A stretch of DNA of 64,000 nt from Streptomyces sporangiiformans (GTDB lineage Bacteria > Actinomycetota > Actinomycetes > Streptomycetales > Streptomycetaceae), in contig NZ_VCHX02000129.1 of NCBI RefSeq assembly GCF_005768555.2, positions 193,574 to 257,573 on the forward strand, read 5' to 3'. Below the pieces are notes generated by a model. It was not told where the DNA came from and made no database searches. It worked only from the letters and a program-made list of their open reading frames with translations. Positions 1-8,035 of this stretch are shown here, piece by piece; position 1 is the first letter of the stretch, and each line of letters starts with the position of its first letter. The translations under genes and the position numbers were made by a program.

Positions 1-635
1 GTGATTCCGGGCCGCCCGAAGGCGTTGCCGAGGACCACGAAGGCCGTCTTGCGCCCTACTCCGGGGAGCTTGACGAGGTCCTCCAGGCGCCCGGGGACCT
101 CGCCGCCGAAGTCGTCCCGCAGGGCCCGGGAGAGACCTATCACCGACTTCGTCTTGGCGCGGAAGAACCCGCACGGCCGCAGGATCTCCTCGACCTCCTC
201 GGGGTTCGCCGCGGCCAGGTCCTCGGGGGTGGGGTACTCGGCGAAGAGCGCCGGAGTCGTCTGGTTCACCCGCAGGTCGGTGGTCTGGGCCGAGAGGACG
301 GTGGCGATCAGGAGCTGGAACGGGTTCTCGAAGTCCAGCTCCGGATGGGCGTACGAGTAGACCTCGGCGAGCTCGCGGTTGATGCGGCGGGCGCGGCGGA
401 CCAAGGCGGTGCGGGACTCGCTCCGGGGAGGCTTGGCGGGGGCGACTGCGACGGAGGCCTCTTTGGCCTCTTTGGCGGGGCCGGCTTTCTTCGCAACGGC
501 CTTCTTCGCCGTGGCTTTCTTCGCGGTGGCCTTCTTCGCGACGGCTTTCTTCGCCACGCTCTTGGCCGGGCCCTTCGCCGCGCTCTCGGTGGGCACGGCC
601 TTCTTCGAGGCTGTCGCCGCCTTCTTGGCGGACAT
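1..635 (-). CDS. nth: Endonuclease III, partial (runs off left edge)
   Basis: DNA glycosylase/AP lyase of base-excision repair that removes oxidised pyrimidines. The helix-hairpin-helix segment with the catalytic lysine is visible near the left edge (LPGVGRKTAFVVLGNAFG). Upstream of it are the conserved stretches LLIATVLSAQTTDLRVN and EEILRPCGFFRAKTKSVIG. The C-terminal Fe-S cysteines lie outside the window. The first 65 or so residues form a Lys/Ala-rich tail of repeated AKKA units, not part of the enzyme core. The start is chosen at the ATG at 635, preceded by GAAGAAGG. A GTG at 710 in the same frame would add 25 residues and is the main alternative. The gene diverges from crp. Confidence 0.93.
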   Translation of the reverse strand, partial: MSAKKAATASKKAVPTESAAKGPAKSVAKKAVAKKATAKKATAKKAVAKKAGPAKEAKEASVAVAPAKPPRSESRTALVRRARRINRELAEVYSYAHPELDFENPFQLLIATVLSAQTTDLRVNQTTPALFAEYPTPEDLAAANPEEVEEILRPCGFFRAKTKSVIGLSRALRDDFGGEVPGRLEDLVKLPGVGRKTAFVVLGNAFGRPGI

Positions 636-881
636 CGTCACCTTCTTCGCCGGCGATGAATTTGCCGCTTTTGTCGTTTTCTCTGATCCGTCGGGACTTT
701 GTTCGCCCACAGCGGAATCGCGACGTACAACCACCCGCCCAGCCCCCTTGGCCTGTGCTCTCACCGGCGATTTGGACACCCGGCCAGCCTAAAGCCCGCC
801 ACCGACATCCGGCTCGGCCCTCGGAGATCAGCCCCCAATTGGCCCCCTGCCTCACTGCTCGGCCCGCCGGTGCGGCAGACT

Positions 882-895
882 TGTGACTGATCACA
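882..895. promoter_or_regulatory. Crp-like palindrome in the nth-crp intergenic region
   Basis: TGTGACTGATCACA holds the half-sites TGTGA and TCACA with a 4-base centre. It also fits the GTG-N6-CAC pattern reported for Streptomyces Crp. It lies about 92 bases upstream of the crp start, so autoregulation is a reasonable inference. The rest of 636-986 holds no gene; it must contain both divergent promoters, but I cannot place -10/-35 boxes with confidence. Confidence 0.55.
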
Positions 896-986
896 CTGTT
901 TGGACCGTCCGGCAAGATGGGAAGCACGGTCCCCTGGTACCACGGGGGAGCCACATCCCCTGAGCAGGTCGACAAGGAGAGAACTC

Positions 987-1661
987 GTGGACGACGTTCT
1001 GCGGCGCGCCCCGCTCTTCGCGGCGCTCGATGACGAGCAGGCCGCGGAGCTCCGCGCCTCCATGAGTGAGGTGACCCTCGCACGCGGCGACGCGCTTTTC
1101 CACGAGGGTGACCCGGGTGACCGCCTGTACGTGGTCACCGAAGGAAAGGTCAAGCTTCACCGCACATCCCCCGACGGCCGCGAGAACATGCTGGCCGTCC
1201 TCGGCCCCGGCGAGCTCATCGGCGAGCTGTCGCTGTTCGACCCCGGCCCGCGCACGGCGACCGCCACCGCGCTGACCGAGGTCAAGCTGCTGGGCCTGGG
1301 CCACGGCGACCTCCAGCCGTGGCTGAACGCGCGCCCCGAGGTGGCTGCAGCCCTGCTGCGCGCCGTCGCCCGGCGCCTGCGCAAGACCAACGACCAGATG
1401 TCCGACCTGGTCTTCTCCGACGTTCCGGGCCGCGTGGCCCGCGCGCTCCTGGACCTCTCGCGCCGCTTCGGCGTGCAGTCCGAGGAGGGCATCCACGTCG
1501 TGCACGACCTCACGCAGGAAGAGCTGGCCCAGCTGGTCGGCGCCTCCCGCGAGACGGTCAACAAGGCACTCGCCGACTTCGCGGGCCGCGGCTGGCTCCG
1601 TTTGGAGGCCCGCGCGGTGATCCTGCTGGACGTGGAGCGGCTCGCGAAGCGCTCGCGCTAG
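987..1661 (+). CDS. crp: Cyclic-nucleotide-binding transcription factor Crp
   Basis: CRP/FNR-family regulator of 224 residues. In Streptomyces it controls germination, development and antibiotic production. It has an N-terminal cyclic-nucleotide-binding beta-roll (about residues 10-125, with GELIGELSLFDPGPRTATA as the phosphate-binding cassette), a dimer helix, and a C-terminal winged helix (about 150-220) with the recognition segment LTQEELAQLVGASRETVNKA. It matches my memory of S. coelicolor Crp (SCO3571) closely. GTG at 987 follows AAGGAGA at 974-980. The reading frame stays open upstream to 900, but that part does not look coding. A Crp-like palindrome lies in the upstream region. Confidence 0.95.
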   Translation: MDDVLRRAPLFAALDDEQAAELRASMSEVTLARGDALFHEGDPGDRLYVVTEGKVKLHRTSPDGRENMLAVLGPGELIGELSLFDPGPRTATATALTEVKLLGLGHGDLQPWLNARPEVAAALLRAVARRLRKTNDQMSDLVFSDVPGRVARALLDLSRRFGVQSEEGIHVVHDLTQEELAQLVGASRETVNKALADFAGRGWLRLEARAVILLDVERLAKRSR

Positions 1662-1684
1662 CCACTGCGTCTCCTACGCGTCTG

Positions 1685-1712
1685 AAGGGCCCTGCCGCAC
1701 GGCGGGGCCCTT
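1685..1712 (+). terminator. crp terminator hairpin
   Basis: AAGGGCCC (1685-1692) pairs perfectly with GGGCCCTT (1705-1712) across a 12-base loop, 24 bases after the crp stop. It is a typical streptomycete intrinsic terminator without a long T tract. Confidence 0.75.
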
Positions 1713-1896
1713 CTCGCATCGCCTGGGCGGGATGGCAAGGGGCGGGGAGGTGCGAGGCGCCTGTCTGACGGACGAGAGCGCCGCCCTGGTGCGCTTCGAC
1801 CGCCTGGCGCTCGGAAATGACCCGGCGGTGGCGCTCACCGGCCCGCCGGAAAAATGACCTGACGCCGGGAAAAGACCTGACGCCGTTGCGCCGCCG

Positions 1897-2736
1897 ATGC
1901 ACAGTGGTCCCATGCAGAGCATGGGCCTGGACAGCCAGGGCTACATCGAGCGCGAGGGTTCCCTCGGCCGGATACCGCGGGCGTTCCGGCCGGTCGTGGC
2001 GACGGCCCGCGACCGAGTGCTGGACGTGTTCGGGGCGCGGCTGCACAGCGCGTACCTCTACGGTTCGATCCCGCGCGGCACGGCGCGCGTGGGACGCAGT
2101 GACCTCGATCTGCTGCTCGCGCTGCGCGAGGAGCCCACGAATGCGGACCGGGCGGACGCGCGCACGATCGAGGAGGCGCTCGACAAGGAGTTCCAGCAGA
2201 TCGACGGGGCCGGAGTGCTGCTGGTCAGCAGGGCAGGCGCGCTGAGCGAGCTGGAGAGGTACGACCTCGGGTGGTTCGTCGCCTGCCTGTGTACGCCGCT
2301 GGCGGGCGAGGATCTCGCCGAGTACCTGCCGCGCTACCGGCCCGACTCGCTCCTCGCCCGCGAGACGAACGGCGATCTCGCCCTCTTCCTGTCCCGCTGG
2401 CGCGAGCGCATCGCCGAGGCCACGGCCGAGGTCGGGGCGGGCGACTCGGACGAGGCCGCACGGCCGCTGGTGCGCTCCATCTCCCGTCACCTCGTCCGCA
2501 CCGGCTTCACACTCGTCATGCCCCGCTGGAACGGCTGGACCAGCGATCTCCACGAGATGGCCGAGGTGTTCGGGCGGTACTACCCGGAGCGGGCGGCCGA
2601 GTTGCGGGCGGCGGCGGTCGCGGCGTACGAGCCCACGGGTGGTCTCGCCGTCCTGCGGTCGTACGTGGACGACCTCGGCCCATGGCTTGCCGAGGAGTAC
2701 GCGCGCGTGCACGGCATCAAGGAACCACGCCCCTAG
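1897..2736 (+). CDS. Nucleotidyltransferase-fold protein
   Basis: About 279 residues. The segment LYGSIPRGTARVGRSDLDLL is the Gly-Ser helix plus Asp-x-Asp metal site of the DNA polymerase beta/aminoglycoside-adenylyltransferase superfamily. The rest is helical, as in proteins that fuse this domain to a substrate-binding four-helix part. The substrate is unknown; resistance to an aminoglycoside is possible but not shown. ATGs at 1912 and 1921 are alternative starts, and no clear ribosome-binding site decides between them. It stands alone after the crp terminator and converges on the metallo-beta-lactamase-fold gene. Confidence 0.72.
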   Translation: MHSGPMQSMGLDSQGYIEREGSLGRIPRAFRPVVATARDRVLDVFGARLHSAYLYGSIPRGTARVGRSDLDLLLALREEPTNADRADARTIEEALDKEFQQIDGAGVLLVSRAGALSELERYDLGWFVACLCTPLAGEDLAEYLPRYRPDSLLARETNGDLALFLSRWRERIAEATAEVGAGDSDEAARPLVRSISRHLVRTGFTLVMPRWNGWTSDLHEMAEVFGRYYPERAAELRAAAVAAYEPTGGLAVLRSYVDDLGPWLAEEYARVHGIKEPRP

Positions 2737-2747
2737 AAGACCTCGGG

Positions 2748-2810
2748 CGGTCCTCAGACGGCCCTCGGACGGCCCTCGGACGGTTCTCAGGCGGTCCTCG
2801 GACGGTCAGG
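2748..2810. repeat. Tandem 11-bp repeat between convergent genes
   Basis: Five consecutive 11-mers of the form CGGYYCTCRGR start at 2748, 2759, 2770, 2781 and 2792, with a partial sixth at 2803. The array begins just after the stop of the nucleotidyltransferase-fold gene and runs into the stop codon of the convergent gene at 2806. Confidence 0.8.
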
Positions 2811-3645
2811 CGTCCTCGATGAGCCCGTGCTCCCGCAGATAGTCCAGCTGCGCCCGCACCGACAGCTCGGCCGCCGGCCACAGGGAGCGGTCGACGTCGG
2901 CGTACACGTGCGCCACGACCTCGCCAGGAGACCGGTGGCCTTCCTCGACCGCCGTCTCGACCTGGGCGAGGCGGTGGGCGCGGTGGGCGAGATAGAACTC
3001 GACGGCACCCTGGGCGTCCTCCAGGACGGGCCCGTGGCCCGGCAGCACCGTGTGCACCCCGTCGTCGACCGTCAGGGACCTGAGCCGCCGCAGGGAGTCC
3101 AGATAGTCACCGAGGCGACCGTCGGGGTGCGCGACGACCGTGGTGCCCCGGCCCAGGATCGTGTCGCCGGTCAGGACGGCCCGGTCGGCGGGCAGATGGA
3201 AGCAGAGCGAGTCGGCGGTGTGGCCGGGGGTCGGTACGACACGCAGTTCCAGGCCGCCCGTGCTGATCACGTCGCCGGCCGCCAGGCCCTCGTCGCCGAG
3301 CCGCAGCGCCGGGTCGAGCGCCCGCACCTTCGTCCCCGTCAGTTCCGCGAACCGTGCCGCGCCCTCGGCATGGTCGGGGTGCCCGTGCGTCAGCAGGGTC
3401 AGCGCGACCCGCTTGCCCGCCTTCTCGGCGGCGTCGACGACACGGCTCAGGTGTACGTCGTCCAGGGGCCCCGGGTCGATCACCACCGCCAGCCCGGAGT
3501 CCGGCTCGGCCACGATCCAGGTGTTCGTGCCGTCCAGGGTCATCGCGGACGCGTTGGGCGCGAGGACGTTCACGGCCCGTTCGGTCGCGGGGCCGGAGAG
3601 GACTGCGCCTCGCGGCTGGCCGGGAAGGGCTGTCGCGTCCGTCAT
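2806..3645 (-). CDS. MBL-fold metallo-hydrolase
   Basis: Metallo-beta-lactamase-fold hydrolase of 279 residues (glyoxalase II/LACTB2-like). The zinc motif THGHPDHAEG lies near residue 86. A later histidine in PTPGHTADSL, the aspartate in LTGDTILGRG and the histidine in VLPGHGP complete the usual metal set. The C-terminal helical part resembles the winged-helix tail of LACTB2-type proteins. Its start overlaps the NUDIX stop by 4 bases (ATGA), so the two are translationally coupled. The natural substrate is not evident. Confidence 0.9.
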   Translation of the reverse strand: MTDATALPGQPRGAVLSGPATERAVNVLAPNASAMTLDGTNTWIVAEPDSGLAVVIDPGPLDDVHLSRVVDAAEKAGKRVALTLLTHGHPDHAEGAARFAELTGTKVRALDPALRLGDEGLAAGDVISTGGLELRVVPTPGHTADSLCFHLPADRAVLTGDTILGRGTTVVAHPDGRLGDYLDSLRRLRSLTVDDGVHTVLPGHGPVLEDAQGAVEFYLAHRAHRLAQVETAVEEGHRSPGEVVAHVYADVDRSLWPAAELSVRAQLDYLREHGLIEDA

Positions 3646-4511
3646 GCGGGGGCTCCACCGTTGGGGATGTGCTTGGTGAACTCGTCGTGTCCGGGCCAGG
3701 TGAGCACCAGCTCGCCGTCTTCCAGGCGGGCCTGGGCCAGAACGGGGGTCAGGTCACGGCCGGGCGCGGCGGCGAGGGTTTCGGCGGCGGTGGCGTACGA
3801 GCGGAGTTGGCGCAGGGTCGCGATGGTGGGCGGCATCATCAGCAGGTCGCCCTTGTCGTACGCGTCCGCCGCGTCCCCGGGGGAGATCCAGACCGTACGG
3901 TCGGCCTCCGTGGAGGCGTTGCGGGTGCGCTGGCCCTCGGGGAGGGCGGCCACGAAGAACCACGTGTCGTAGCGGCGCGGCTCGAACTCCGGGGTGATCC
4001 AGCGGGTCCAGGCCCCCAGGAGGTCGGATCGCAGCACGAGCCCCCGGCGGCCCAGGAACTCGGCGAAGGAGACGTCCCGGGAGACCAGTGCCGCGCGGTC
4101 CGCTTCCCAGTCGTCGCCCGTGGTGTCGCCGACCACGGTGTCCGGGGTGGCACCGGCGAGCAGCACGCCCGCCTCCTCGTACGTCTCGCGCACCGCCGCG
4201 CAGACGATCGCCTGGGCGGAGGTTTCGTCGACGCCGAGCCGGGACGCCCACCACGCGCGCGTGGGGCCGGTCCAGCGGATCTGCCGCTCGTCGTCCCGGG
4301 GGTCGACGCCGCCCCCGGGATACGCGTACGCGCCTCCGGCGAAGGCCATGGAGGCGCGTCTGCGCAGCATGTGGACGGCGGTGGCGCCGTCGGTGTCCTT
4401 GAGCAGCATGACGGTGGCCGCCCGCTTGGGGGTGACCGGTGTGAGCCTGCCCTCGGCGAGCGCACGGATCCGCTCGGGCCACTCCGGTGGGTACCACTGC
4501 CCATTCGCCAT
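3642..4511 (-). CDS. NUDIX hydrolase, NUDT19-like
   Basis: 289 residues. The Nudix helix is seen as RETYEEAGVLL, and the glycine-rich strand GGAYAYPGGGVDPRDDE precedes it. The two parts are separated by an insert of about 30 residues, as in NUDT19/RP2-type CoA or nucleotide-sugar diphosphatases. It is upstream in a two-gene operon with the MBL-fold hydrolase, overlapping by 4 bases. The substrate (CoA derivative or NDP compound) is inferred only from family shape. Confidence 0.88.
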   Translation of the reverse strand: MANGQWYPPEWPERIRALAEGRLTPVTPKRAATVMLLKDTDGATAVHMLRRRASMAFAGGAYAYPGGGVDPRDDERQIRWTGPTRAWWASRLGVDETSAQAIVCAAVRETYEEAGVLLAGATPDTVVGDTTGDDWEADRAALVSRDVSFAEFLGRRGLVLRSDLLGAWTRWITPEFEPRRYDTWFFVAALPEGQRTRNASTEADRTVWISPGDAADAYDKGDLLMMPPTIATLRQLRSYATAAETLAAAPGRDLTPVLAQARLEDGELVLTWPGHDEFTKHIPNGGAPA

Positions 4512-4663
4512 GGGCGGAGGCTATCCCGTAGGGGGCTGATGTTCGAGAGGCAACAATCGGCTGCTCCAGGGGCGGCGCCCGGACGAACCAGTGCTTCCTG
4601 GTGAGCCTGATCCACGGCCGATCGGCGCCCCCGCGGGGTTCCGGTCAGCCGACCTGTCAGTGC

Positions 4664-4720
4664 CCCCTGAGGAACGCCCCGCGCCCCCGGAGGAACGCTC
4701 CGCGCCCCCGGAGGAACGCG
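4664..4720. repeat. 21-bp tandem repeat (2.7 copies)
   Basis: CCCCNGAGGAACGCNCCGCGC is repeated at 4664-4684 and 4685-4705, with a partial copy at 4706-4720. It ends five bases before the stop codon of the RidA gene and fills part of the 213-base gap to the NUDIX gene. It reads as PPEER repeats on the plus strand, but nothing else there looks coding. Confidence 0.75.
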
Positions 4721-4724
4721 CGGC

Positions 4725-5192
4725 CTACGCCTCCGTCAGCTCCACCTGGATCTCGACCTCGACGGGTGCGTCCAGCGGAAGCACGGCCACGCCGACCGCG
4801 CTGCGCGCGTGGACACCCTTGTCGCCCAGGGCCGCGCCCAGCAGCTCGCTCGCGCCGTTCACCACGGCGGGCTGGCCCGTGAAGTCGGTGGCCGAGGCCA
4901 CGAAGCCGACGACCTTCACCACGCGCGCGATGCGGTCGAGGTCGCCCGCGACCGACTTGACCGCGGCCAGGGCGTTCAGAGCGCACGTCGCCGCCAGCTC
5001 CTTGGCCTGCTCCGGCGCGACCTCCGCACCCACCTTGCCGGTGACCGGCAGCTTGCCGTCCACCATGGGGAGCTGGCCGGAGGTGTAGACGTACACCCCG
5101 GACTGCACGGCGGGTTGATACGCGGCCAGCGGCGGCACGACCTCGGGCAGCGTCAGTCCGAGCTCGGCCAGCTTGGCTTCGACCGCGCTCAC
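4725..5192 (-). CDS. RidA family (YjgF/YER057c/UK114) deaminase
   Basis: 155 residues. RidA-like proteins hydrolyse reactive enamine/imine intermediates released by PLP enzymes. It shows the family's N-terminal glycine-rich strand (YVYTSGQLPMVDGKLPVTGKVG), the central CALNALAAVKSVAGDLDRI and the C-terminal AVLPLDAPVEVEIQVELT. GTG at 5192 overlaps the upstream DUF4177-like gene by 4 bases (GTGA), so the pair is coupled. This longer actinobacterial subgroup lacks a clear archetypal arginine position that I can assign, so activity is inferred. Confidence 0.88.
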   Translation of the reverse strand: MSAVEAKLAELGLTLPEVVPPLAAYQPAVQSGVYVYTSGQLPMVDGKLPVTGKVGAEVAPEQAKELAATCALNALAAVKSVAGDLDRIARVVKVVGFVASATDFTGQPAVVNGASELLGAALGDKGVHARSAVGVAVLPLDAPVEVEIQVELTEA

Positions 5193-5350
5193 GCCTGCTT
5201 CTCGCGCTTCAGATAGGCCACCAGCTGCTCGGGGTTGTTCGGCCCGGGCACGACCTGGACGAGCTCCCAGCCGTCCTCGCCCCAGGTGTCCAGAATCTGC
5301 TTCGTGGCATGGACGAGCAGCGGCACGGTTGCGTATTCCCACTTGGTCAT
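5189..5350 (-). CDS. Small DUF4177-like protein
   Basis: 53 residues, starting MTKWEYATVPLLVHATKQ and containing WGEDGWELVQVVPG, the usual signature of DUF4177 (short alpha/beta proteins of unknown role). It precedes RidA with a 4-base overlap. It diverges from the ArsA-like operon; its start is only 72 bases from that GTG, so the two promoters must be compact. Confidence 0.82.
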   Translation of the reverse strand: MTKWEYATVPLLVHATKQILDTWGEDGWELVQVVPGPNNPEQLVAYLKREKQA

Positions 5351-5370
5351 ACGGCCGACTGTAGCCGCTG

Positions 5371-5379
5371 TTATCCACA
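5371..5379. promoter_or_regulatory. DnaA-box-like nonamer TTATCCACA
   Basis: A perfect classical DnaA nonamer lies 44 bases upstream of the first ArsA-like gene. The same 11-mer context (GTTATCCACAG) recurs upstream of the S9 peptidase at 54491-54501. It is a single site, not an origin; its role, if any, is unknown. Confidence 0.35.
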
Positions 5380-5422
5380 GCCTCCCGCGTAGCCCGGGCA
5401 CAGACTGGTTAGGCTCGAAGAT

Positions 5423-6400
5423 GTGAGCAGGCTCCAGGTCGTCAGCGGCAAGGGCGGTACCGGTAAGACGACGGTCGCCGCGGCCCTCGCGCTCGCCCTC
5501 GCGACTGAGGGGAAGCGCGCCCTCCTCGTCGAGGTCGAGGGCAGGCAAGGCATCGCGCAGCTCTTCGAGACAGAGGCGCTGCCCTATGAGGAGCGGAAGA
5601 TCGCGGTCGCTCCCGGGGGCGGGGAGGTGTTCGCCCTCGCCATCGACCCCGAGTTGGCACTCCTCGACTACCTCCAGATGTTCTACAAACTGGGAGGTGC
5701 CGGACGTGCCTTGAAGAAGCTCGGCGCCATCGACTTCGCGACGACGATCGCGCCCGGCCTCAGGGACGTACTTCTGACGGGCAAGGCCTGCGAGGCGGTT
5801 CGCCGGAAGGACAAGCGCGGGCGGTTCGTATACGACTACGTCGTCATGGACGCCCCGCCGACCGGCCGCATCGCCCGCTTCCTGAATGTGAACGACGAAG
5901 TGGCCGGGCTCGCCAAGATCGGCCCGATACACAATCAGGCGCAGGCGGTCATGCGGGTCCTCAAGTCCGCGGAGACGGCCGTGCACTTGGTGACGCTCCT
6001 GGAGGAGATGCCCGTCCAGGAGACGGTGGACGGCATCGCCGAGCTGCGCACCGCGAAGCTGCCGGTGGGGCGGCTCATCGTGAACATGGTGCGGCCCGCG
6101 ATCCTCGACGAGGCCGACCTGGACCTCACGCGTGACGCCTCGCGCGCGGCCATCGCCAAGTCGCTGTCCGCGGCCGGACTCGGCGGCGCACGCCGCGGCG
6201 GCGGCGCGGAGCGGCTGGTGGGGCCGCTGCTGACCCAGGCGGACGAATACGCCGAGCGGTACGCGTTGGAGCGCGAGCAGCGGGCCGAGCTCCAGGAGCT
6301 CGACCTCCCACTGCACGAACTCCCGCTCCTCGCCGAGGGAATGGACCTGGCAGGCCTGTACGAACTCGCCACGGAACTGCGTCAGCAAGGGATCTCATGA
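5423..6400 (+). CDS. ArsA/GET3-family ATPase, first of pair
   Basis: 325 residues. The deviant Walker A GKGGTGKTT sits at residues 9-17 and the switch segment DYVVMDAPPTGRI near 145. ArsA/GET3 ATPases drive membrane-protein targeting in eukaryotes and arsenite efflux in some bacteria. In actinobacteria a tandem pair sits beside wblA, and its role is unclear. GTG at 5423 is chosen from the family start. The stop overlaps the next start by 4 bases (ATGA). No arsenic genes lie nearby, so an arsenite role is unlikely. Confidence 0.9.
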   Translation: MSRLQVVSGKGGTGKTTVAAALALALATEGKRALLVEVEGRQGIAQLFETEALPYEERKIAVAPGGGEVFALAIDPELALLDYLQMFYKLGGAGRALKKLGAIDFATTIAPGLRDVLLTGKACEAVRRKDKRGRFVYDYVVMDAPPTGRIARFLNVNDEVAGLAKIGPIHNQAQAVMRVLKSAETAVHLVTLLEEMPVQETVDGIAELRTAKLPVGRLIVNMVRPAILDEADLDLTRDASRAAIAKSLSAAGLGGARRGGGAERLVGPLLTQADEYAERYALEREQRAELQELDLPLHELPLLAEGMDLAGLYELATELRQQGIS

Positions 6401-7761
6401 GCTTGGACCCGGCCCGCATCCTGGACATCGACCCGCTGCTCGACGACCCGAAGACCCGCATTGTGGTCTGCTGCGGCGCGGGCGGCGTCGGCAAGACCAC
6501 CACAGCGGCGGCCCTCGGACTGCGCGCCGCCGAGCGCGGGCGCAAGGTGGTCGTCCTCACCATCGACCCGGCGCGCCGGCTCGCCCAGTCGATGGGCATC
6601 GACGCCCTCGACAACACCCCGCGCCGGGTGAAGGGCATCGACGACTCCGCGGGCGGCGAACTGCACGCGATGATGCTCGACATGAAGCGCACCTTCGACG
6701 AGATCGTCGAGGCGCACGCGGACCGCGAGCGCGCGGACGCGATCCTGGGGAACCCCTTCTACCAGTCGCTCTCGGCGGGCTTCGCGGGCACGCAGGAGTA
6801 CATGGCGATGGAGAAGCTGGGCCAGCTGAGGGCGCGCGACGAATGGGATCTCATCGTCGTCGACACCCCGCCCTCGCGCTCGGCCCTCGACTTCCTGGAC
6901 GCCCCCAAGCGGCTCGGGTCCTTCCTGGACGGCAGGCTGATCCGGCTGCTGACCGCGCCGGCGAAGCTGGGCGGCCGCGCCGGGATGAAGTTCCTGAACG
7001 TCGGGATGTCGATGATGACGGGCACCCTGGGGAAGCTGCTCGGCGGGCAACTGCTCAAGGACGTCCAGACGTTCGTGGCCGCGATGGACACCACGTTCGG
7101 CGGCTTCCGTACCCGCGCGGACGCCACGTACAAGCTCCTCCAGGCGCCCGGCACGGCGTTCCTGGTGGTGGCGGCCCCGGAGCGGGACGCGCTGCGCGAG
7201 GCCGCGTACTTCGTGGAGCGCCTGGCCGCCGAGGACATGCCGCTCGCGGGTCTGGTCCTGAACCGAGTCCACGGCAGCGGCGCCGCTCAGCTGTCCGCCG
7301 AGCGGGCGCTCGCCGCCGCGGAGAACCTCGCTCTCGCCGCGGCTCCGTCCGCCGCGGAAAATCTTGCGGAAGCCCGCATTGTGGATCAGGAGGACGGGAA
7401 AGCTGGACTTCGTAACTCTCCCGACACGTATGGCAGTTCAGAATCTCCCGCTTCCCAGCCCGCAGTTCCCGAGGCTCTCGCACCCGACGCAGGCTCCCCC
7501 GCCGCGGACCGGATCAACGCCGAAGGGGCCGGGACGGCCCGAACCATCGACCAACTCACCGCAGACCTGCTGAGGCTGCACGCCGAGCGCATGCAGCTGC
7601 TCTCCCGCGAGCAGCGCACGCGTGATCGCTTCGCCGCGCTCCACCCCGAGGTGGCTGTGACCGAAGTGGCCGCGCTGCCCGGAGATGTGCATGACCTCGT
7701 GGGACTGCGGGACATCGGTGACCGGCTCGCGGACGGCGCGTCGCCGACCCGAGCTGAGTGA
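6397..7761 (+). CDS. ArsA/GET3-family ATPase, second of pair
   Basis: 454 residues. Walker A is GAGGVGKTTTA (about 24-34) and the switch region is DLIVVDTPPSRSALDFLD. It is longer than the first copy. An Ala/Ser/Pro-rich insertion of about 80 residues (roughly 300-385, bases 7310-7540) sits before the C-terminal helices, and its middle part is less GC-biased at third positions than its surroundings. Translationally coupled to the first ATPase, so the two probably act as a heterodimer. It converges on wblA. Confidence 0.9.
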   Translation: MSLDPARILDIDPLLDDPKTRIVVCCGAGGVGKTTTAAALGLRAAERGRKVVVLTIDPARRLAQSMGIDALDNTPRRVKGIDDSAGGELHAMMLDMKRTFDEIVEAHADRERADAILGNPFYQSLSAGFAGTQEYMAMEKLGQLRARDEWDLIVVDTPPSRSALDFLDAPKRLGSFLDGRLIRLLTAPAKLGGRAGMKFLNVGMSMMTGTLGKLLGGQLLKDVQTFVAAMDTTFGGFRTRADATYKLLQAPGTAFLVVAAPERDALREAAYFVERLAAEDMPLAGLVLNRVHGSGAAQLSAERALAAAENLALAAAPSAAENLAEARIVDQEDGKAGLRNSPDTYGSSESPASQPAVPEALAPDAGSPAADRINAEGAGTARTIDQLTADLLRLHAERMQLLSREQRTRDRFAALHPEVAVTEVAALPGDVHDLVGLRDIGDRLADGASPTRAE

Positions 7762-7815
7762 GCCTCCTGGGGCCGCGATGGGCCCCCGCTGCGTGTGCTG
7801 CGTGCCGCGTACGGT

Positions 7816-8020
7816 CGTGTGATGCCGCATAGCCGTGTGATGCCGCATACGGGCCGCGAAGGCCTGGTCACAGACGACCTGCACGGTGAGTGCAGCTCGC
7901 GTCGCATACGCCCTGTACTACGACTGACCTGTACGGCTGTACGGCAGATACGGCTGTACGACCTGTAGCGCTTGTGCGGCCTGTACCGCTTGTGCGGCTT
8001 TACACGGCTTTGTGCGGCGT
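7816..8020. repeat. Short direct repeats in the ArsA-wblA gap
   Basis: CGTGTGATGCCGCATA occurs at 7816-7831 and 7834-7849 (18-base period). From about 7910 to 8020 the sequence is built of degenerate CTGTACGGC and CGCTTGTGCGGC units. No gene is seen in 7762-8035. The convergent genes presumably terminate here, and a GC-rich hairpin overlaps the wblA stop. Confidence 0.6.
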
Positions 8021-8035
8021 GACCGCGGCGGGCGG

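Noticed and set aside
3354..4604. Long plus-strand open frame opposite the NUDIX gene
   Set aside because: It is the antisense shadow of the NUDIX and MBL genes. GC-rich DNA leaves such frames open; it has no ribosome-binding site and its residues are Arg/Gly/Pro-rich noise.
5371..5379. Replication origin suggested by a DnaA box
   Set aside because: A single nonamer without a cluster, AT-rich element or dnaA/dnaN neighbours.
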